From Streptomyces sp. HPF1205 (GTDB lineage: Bacteria > Actinomycetota > Actinomycetes > Streptomycetales > Streptomycetaceae): a stretch of 64,000 bases of DNA. A program made the translations under genes and the position numbers. The notes under the pieces were generated by a model. That model did no database searches, was not told the origin of the DNA, and saw only the letters and a program-made list of their open reading frames with translations. The DNA lies in assembly GCF_020400825.1 (NCBI RefSeq), contig NZ_JAINVH010000010.1, positions 186,001 to 250,000 of the forward strand, read 5' to 3'. Positions 60,445 to 64,000 of the stretch are shown in pieces (positions within the stretch are counted from its first letter, which is position 1; every line of letters begins with the position of its first letter).

Positions 60445-61203
60445 TCACCCGTGCGGGTCGGGCGGCGCGGCGCGCCGCAGCCAGGCGAGGGCGGAGGCGG
60501 GGTCGGGGGTGAGGGGGACGCCCCGCGGCGGGGGCGGGCGCCGGACGACGACGACGGGCAGGCCGACCTCGCGGGCCGCGGTGAGCTTGGGTTCGGTCGC
60601 CCCGCCCCCGCTGTCCTTGGTGACCAGCACGTCGATGCGGTGCCGGCGCAGCAGGGCGCGCTCGCCCTCGGCGGTGAACGGGCCGCGCGCCGGCAGCAGG
60701 CGGTGGTGGCGCGGCAGCGGGGGGTGCGGCGGATCGACGGTACGGACGAGGAAGAACAGGTCGAGGTCGGCGAACGCGGCGAGGCCGCCCCTTCCGGTGG
60801 TGAGGAAGGCCCGGCGACCGAGGCCGGGCAGCATCGCCGCCGCCTGCGGAAGGTCGTCGGCCCAGTGCCAGCGGTCGCCCGGGCCCTGGGTCCACCCGGG
60901 CCGCCGCAGCACCAGCAGCGGCACCCGTGTCCCGGCGGCGGCCCGGACCGCGTTGCCGGTGATCCGCTCGGCGAAGGGGTGCGTGGCGTCCACCAGCGCG
61001 TCGATCCGCTCGGCCGCGAGGTACGCGGCGAGCCCCTCCGCTCCCCCGAAGCCGCCGGTCCTGACCCGCCCGGGCGGCAAGCGCGGCTCCCCCACCCGCC
61101 CGGCCAGCGAGCTGACCACCTCGTACCCGCCGTCCCGCGCGAGCCGCTCGGCCAGCTCGCGGGCCTGCGCGGTTCCGCCGAGCACCAGCACCCGCCGGGT
61201 CAC
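60445..61203 (-). CDS. cobK: Precorrin-6A reductase
   Basis: A 252-aa enzyme that reduces precorrin-6A to precorrin-6B in cobalamin synthesis. The N-terminal dinucleotide motif is RVLVLGGTAQARELAERL. VVSSLAGRVGEPRLPPG, DALVDATHPFAERITGNA and VTKDSGGGATEPKLTAAREVGLPVVVV are the CobK/CbiJ marks. The GTG start overlaps the stop of cobF (GTGA), so the two are translated together. Confidence 0.93.
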   Translation of the reverse strand: MTRRVLVLGGTAQARELAERLARDGGYEVVSSLAGRVGEPRLPPGRVRTGGFGGAEGLAAYLAAERIDALVDATHPFAERITGNAVRAAAGTRVPLLVLRRPGWTQGPGDRWHWADDLPQAAAMLPGLGRRAFLTTGRGGLAAFADLDLFFLVRTVDPPHPPLPRHHRLLPARGPFTAEGERALLRRHRIDVLVTKDSGGGATEPKLTAAREVGLPVVVVRRPPPPRGVPLTPDPASALAWLRRAAPPDPHG

Positions 61204-62096
61204 GGCCCGCCCGCCGCCTCACCGTCACCGGCCGGGTCCGCTCCCACGCCGTCACCGGCCGGGTCCGCGGTCGCCGGTCCGGGACCGGGTCCTTCCGGCC
61301 CTCCCGGCCCTCCCGGCCCTTCCGCGTCCGCCGGTCCGGCCCTGCGCAGCAGGTAGGTGTCCATGATCCAGCCGTTCCTGGCGCGGGCCTCGGCGCGCGT
61401 GGCGCGGATGCGGTCGGCGACGTCGGCCAGGGGGCCGCTGATGAGGATCTCGTCGGGGGTGCCGAGGTAGGCGCCCCAGTGGATGTGCAGGTCCTGATCG
61501 GTGAAGCGGGCGAAGGCCTGGTGGGCGTCGAGCATCACGACGACGTCGTCCACCCCGTCGGGCAGGCCGGACTCGGCCAGGCGGCGGCCGGTGGTGATCT
61601 GGATCGGGCGCCCCACCTGGTTCAGGCCCGTGCGGTGGCGGGCGGCGAGGGTGGAGACGCTGCTGATGCCGGGCACCACGGTCCAGCTGAACTCGACCTC
61701 GCCGCGCGCCTGCACCTCCTGGAGGATGCCCGCCGTGCTGTCGTACAGGGCCGGATCGCCCCACACCAGGAAGGCGCCGCGCTCGTCGTCGGCCAACTCC
61801 TCCGCGATCAGTCGCTGGTAGATGCCGGCGCGGCGGCGGCGCCAGTCGTCGACGGCGGCCACGTAGCCGGACGTGGGGGCCGTACGGTCGCGTTCCGGGT
61901 CGCGGGCGACCACCACGCGGTGGCCGGGCCGGGCGTGCCGGGCCAGCAGCAGTTCGCGCGCGGCCACGAGGCCGGCCTTGTCCTCCCCCTTGTCGAGCAG
62001 GAAGAAGACGTCGGCGCGGCCCATTTCCCGTACCGCCTGCAGGGTCAACTGGTCCGGGTCGCCGGCCCCGATGCCGATGACGTGGATCTCTTTCAC
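61200..62096 (-). CDS. cobF: Precorrin-6A synthase (deacetylating)
   Basis: A 298-aa SAM-dependent methyltransferase that methylates C-1 and removes acetate in the aerobic cobalamin pathway. It begins VKEIHVIGIGAGDPDQLTLQAV and holds ADVFFLLDKGEDK, FLVWGDPALYDST and VPGISSVSTLAARH. The last ~50 residues are a Gly/Pro-rich tail not needed by the family, coded by short repeats. The GTG start at 62094-62096 fits the conserved N-terminus. It lacks a ribosome binding site, while a CAGACT hexamer lies 7 nt upstream. Confidence 0.92.
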   Translation of the reverse strand: MKEIHVIGIGAGDPDQLTLQAVREMGRADVFFLLDKGEDKAGLVAARELLLARHARPGHRVVVARDPERDRTAPTSGYVAAVDDWRRRRAGIYQRLIAEELADDERGAFLVWGDPALYDSTAGILQEVQARGEVEFSWTVVPGISSVSTLAARHRTGLNQVGRPIQITTGRRLAESGLPDGVDDVVVMLDAHQAFARFTDQDLHIHWGAYLGTPDEILISGPLADVADRIRATRAEARARNGWIMDTYLLRRAGPADAEGPGGPGGPEGPGPGPATADPAGDGVGADPAGDGEAAGGP

Positions 62097-62170
62097 GGTC
62101 GGGAGTCTGGCACAGGCCCGGAGCGTGCGAGGAGCTGAGGTGCGCCGTCCCGCGCGGGGCGCCCGGCGGG

Positions 62171-62208
62171 CGCGATCACGTCCGGCGGCGGTGCCGGACA
62201 TGATCGCG
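62171..62208. other. Long inverted repeat between cobF and the NiCoT gene
   Basis: Arms of 16 bp (62171-62186 and 62193-62208) pair with one mismatch around a GGCGGT loop. It sits in the divergent region with no T-tract. It could be an operator or an RNA hairpin; no B12-box was seen. Confidence 0.6.
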
Positions 62209-62262
62209 ATGCGCCGGCATGGGGCCAGGTCGGCCGGGGTAAGAAGCGGAGGCCCGGCCTTA

Positions 62263-62279
62263 TTGCGAATAAGTTGCAA
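62263..62279 (+). promoter_or_regulatory. Nur-box-like operator of the nickel/cobalt transporter
   Basis: TTGCGA-ATAAG-TTGCAA matches the Streptomyces Nur consensus (TTGCAA, 5 nt, TTGCAA) with one difference. It lies 55 bp before the start codon, a position suited to nickel-dependent repression. Confidence 0.75.
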
Positions 62280-62334
62280 CTAGTAGTCTGACGCGGCAAG
62301 AGTTCCGCGGCTGCCCTGACGGAGGACGCATCGC

Positions 62335-63468
62335 ATGACCACCACAGCGCCCCCGGCTCCCGCCGGGTCCCGCAGGCGACGGCTGCTGGACTCGATGACG
62401 AGGGCGGAGTGGACCCGGCTCGGCGGCATGTTCGCCTTCATCGTGGCACTGCATGTCATCGGCTGGTTCACGCTGGTGGCGATCGTGGCGCCGCACCACT
62501 ACCGGGTCGGCACCGGCGCCTTCGGGGTGGGCATCGGCGCCACCGCGTACACCCTGGGGATGCGGCACGCCTTCGACGCCGACCACATAGCCGCCATCGA
62601 CAACACCACCCGCAAGCTGATGCAGGAGGGCAAGCGGCCGCTCTCGGTGGGGTTCTGGTTCTCGCTCGGCCACTCCAGCGTCGTGTTCGCGCTCGCGGTC
62701 CTGCTCTCGCTCGGGATGCGGTCGCTGGCGGGCCCGGTGGAGAACGACGGCTCACGGCTGCACGACGTCACCGGCTGGGTGGGCACCACCGTCTCCGGCG
62801 CGTTCCTGTACCTGATCGCGTTCATCAACCTGCTGATCCTGTCGGGGATCTGGAAGGTGTTCCGGCGGATGCGCGAGGGCCACTTCGACGAGGCCGCGCT
62901 GGAGGAGCACCTGAACAACCGCGGTGTGATGAACCGGCTGCTGGGCCGGGTGACGCGGACGGTCACCAAGCCCTGGCACATGTACCCGCTGGGCCTGCTG
63001 TTCGGCCTGGGCTTCGACACGGCCACCGAGATCGCGCTGCTCGTCCTGGCGGGGTCGGGGGCGGCCTCCGGGCTGCCCTGGTACGCGATCGTGTGCCTGC
63101 CCGTGCTGTTCGCGGCCGGGATGTGCCTGCTGGACACGATCGACGGCTCGTTCATGAACTTCGCCTACGAGTGGGCGTTCTCCAAGCCGGTGCGGAAGGT
63201 CTACTACAACCTCACCATCACGGGCCTGGCGGTCGCCGTGGCGCTGATCATCGGGACGGTGGAACTGCTCGGCCTGATCTGCGACAAGGCGGGGCTGCAC
63301 GGCGTGTTCTGGGACTGGGTGGGCGGCCTGGACCTCAACGTCGTGGGCTATGTCATCGTCGGGCTGTTCTTCGCCACCTGGGCGGTGGCCATGGCCGTGT
63401 GGAAGTACGGCAACATCGAGGAGAAGTGGTCGGCGGGGCTGCGCCCCGCCGACCGGCCGGTGGAATGA
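62335..63468 (+). CDS. NiCoT family nickel/cobalt transporter
   Basis: A 377-aa membrane permease with about eight helices. The family signature RHAFDADHIAAIDNTTRK is in helix 2, with FWFSLGHSSVVF, LGFDTATEIALLV and LLDTIDGSFMNFAYEWAF as further NiCoT motifs. It takes up Ni2+ and/or Co2+, and cobalt uptake would supply the adjacent cobalamin genes. ATG with GGAGGA upstream. A Nur-type site precedes it, suggesting repression in nickel-replete cells. Confidence 0.93.
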   Translation: MTTTAPPAPAGSRRRRLLDSMTRAEWTRLGGMFAFIVALHVIGWFTLVAIVAPHHYRVGTGAFGVGIGATAYTLGMRHAFDADHIAAIDNTTRKLMQEGKRPLSVGFWFSLGHSSVVFALAVLLSLGMRSLAGPVENDGSRLHDVTGWVGTTVSGAFLYLIAFINLLILSGIWKVFRRMREGHFDEAALEEHLNNRGVMNRLLGRVTRTVTKPWHMYPLGLLFGLGFDTATEIALLVLAGSGAASGLPWYAIVCLPVLFAAGMCLLDTIDGSFMNFAYEWAFSKPVRKVYYNLTITGLAVAVALIIGTVELLGLICDKAGLHGVFWDWVGGLDLNVVGYVIVGLFFATWAVAMAVWKYGNIEEKWSAGLRPADRPVE

Positions 63469-63471
63469 GCG

Positions 63472-63498
63472 GGCCGCGGGCGGCTCAGGCCCGCGGCC
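63472..63498. terminator. Bidirectional hairpin between the NiCoT and methyltransferase genes
   Basis: GGCCGCGGGC (63472-63481) and GCCCGCGGCC (63489-63498) pair perfectly around a 7-nt loop and overlap the end of the methyltransferase gene. Confidence 0.65.
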
Positions 63499-64000
63499 TG
63501 GTGCCCGTCACGACCGTGGCCCCGAGGTCCTCGTCGGCGGCCACGGCCGGCAGGAGGCCGGCGTCGCCGACGATCCGGGCGGCGACCGGGGCCTGGCGCT
63601 CGCTGGTCTCGAACAGCACCGTGCCGCCCGGCGCGAGCCACCGCGGCGCCTGCGCGGCGACGCGCCGCAGAACCTCCAGTCCGTCCGGGCCGCCGTCCAG
63701 GGCCGTGACGGCCTCGTGGTCGCGCGCCTCCGACGGCAGGAGGGCGATCGAATCGGTGGGCACGTAGGGCACGTTGGCGGCGAGGATGCCGACCCGGCCG
63801 CGCAGCCCGGCGGGAAGCGGCTCGAACAGGTCGCCCTCGTACACGCGCCCGTCGTACGGCGCGAGGTTGCGGCGGGCGCAGCGGACGGCGGCCGGGTCGA
63901 CGTCGGCGGCGTGCAGTTCGCTGCCGCCCAGGGCCGCGGCCAGCGCGGCGCCGACCGCGCCCGACCCGCAGCACAGGTCGAGCACCACCGGCCGCGGACC
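63485..64000 (-). CDS. PrmC/HemK-like protein glutamine N5-methyltransferase (partial)
   Basis: The C-terminal ~170 residues of a SAM-dependent methyltransferase; the N-terminus lies beyond the window end. The SAM-binding motif is VVLDLCCGSGAVGAALA, and the substrate motif reads ANVPYVP, the NVPY variant of the usual NPPY. LDGGPDGLEVLRRVAAQAPRWL and GTVLFETSERQ follow as in PrmC. It may methylate a release factor or another protein glutamine. It converges on the NiCoT gene. Confidence 0.85.
   Translation of the reverse strand, partial: GPRPVVLDLCCGSGAVGAALAAALGGSELHAADVDPAAVRCARRNLAPYDGRVYEGDLFEPLPAGLRGRVGILAANVPYVPTDSIALLPSEARDHEAVTALDGGPDGLEVLRRVAAQAPRWLAPGGTVLFETSERQAPVAARIVGDAGLLPAVAADEDLGATVVTGTRPRA

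Noticed and set aside
62097..62334. Cobalamin riboswitch upstream of cobF or the NiCoT gene
   Set aside because: The region has a long inverted repeat, but no B12-box-like GCCACTG motif or the expected paired elements could be found.
1..64000. Mobile elements, tRNA or rRNA genes
   Set aside because: No transposase, integrase, tRNA-like T-loop or rRNA sequence was recognised on reading. A dedicated tRNA search was not possible here.

Overview
The window is about 72% GC, with GTG starts, stop/start overlaps of the GTGA and ATGA type, and very short intergenic regions. Several gene types point to Streptomyces or a close relative in the Streptomycetaceae: a conservon-type sensor kinase with its roadblock partner, a two-domain chaplin with a sortase signal, DUF5133 and DUF5709 proteins, an AfsR-like SARP regulator, and a CebR-type operator. 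It looks like chromosomal arm or sub-core sequence. I saw no rRNA, tRNA, insertion sequence, CRISPR array, integrase or origin.

Layout. 1-3.0 kb: end of a conservon (cvn) operon. 3.4-6.0 kb: an orphan quaternary-ammonium-type binding lipoprotein followed by a histidine ammonia-lyase homologue whose cofactor triad is not Ala-Ser-Gly. 6.1-7.5 kb: a secreted GH12-FnIII-CBM2 glucanase under a perfect CebR operator. 7.7-12.5 kb: stress and signalling genes (MEDS/HATPase protein, DUF5709 fusion, DJ-1/PfpI, DUF6328, YbdK-type ligase). 12.6-17.3 kb: an MFS pump, then DNA repair genes (AlkB-like, ATP-dependent ligase, HhH glycosylase-like). 17.4-21.8 kb: a seven-gene Mrp/Mnh cation antiporter operon in Mbh-like order without the large MnhA subunit. 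22.0-27.2 kb: an F420-dependent oxidoreductase, UPF0225 protein, MFS protein and small proteins.

27.3-32.2 kb is the most interesting block. An AfsR-like SARP is flanked by two genes for secreted proteins. Both have upstream arrays of the heptamer GTCCAGA at 11-bp pitch, placed 9 nt before a -10-like hexamer, so the three genes probably form a local regulon. A DUF5133 protein and a chaplin follow.

33.6-42.7 kb: phosphoglucomutase, flavin reductase, two DHA2-type MFS pumps around a MarR regulator, a DinB-like protein, an FUSC-like membrane protein and a DUF1990 protein. 42.9-47.0 kb: two tandem DUF4139 (MuiA-like) proteins. 47.2-52 kb: a 42-residue LPFR-type protein, RNase HI with a Cys-rich tail, a SpoIIE phosphatase with GAF and ATPase domains, and type II NADH dehydrogenase. 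52.1-56.3 kb: a MocR regulator divergent from an MFS gene, then phenylacetate-CoA ligase under a PaaR-like site. 56.4-60.3 kb: a flotillin/NfeD-like pair and an NhaA-thioredoxin fusion. 60.4-64 kb: cobalamin genes cobK and cobF, a NiCoT nickel/cobalt transporter behind a Nur-box-like site, and a truncated PrmC-like methyltransferase at the window end.

All family calls come from motif recognition by eye. No homology search was run.
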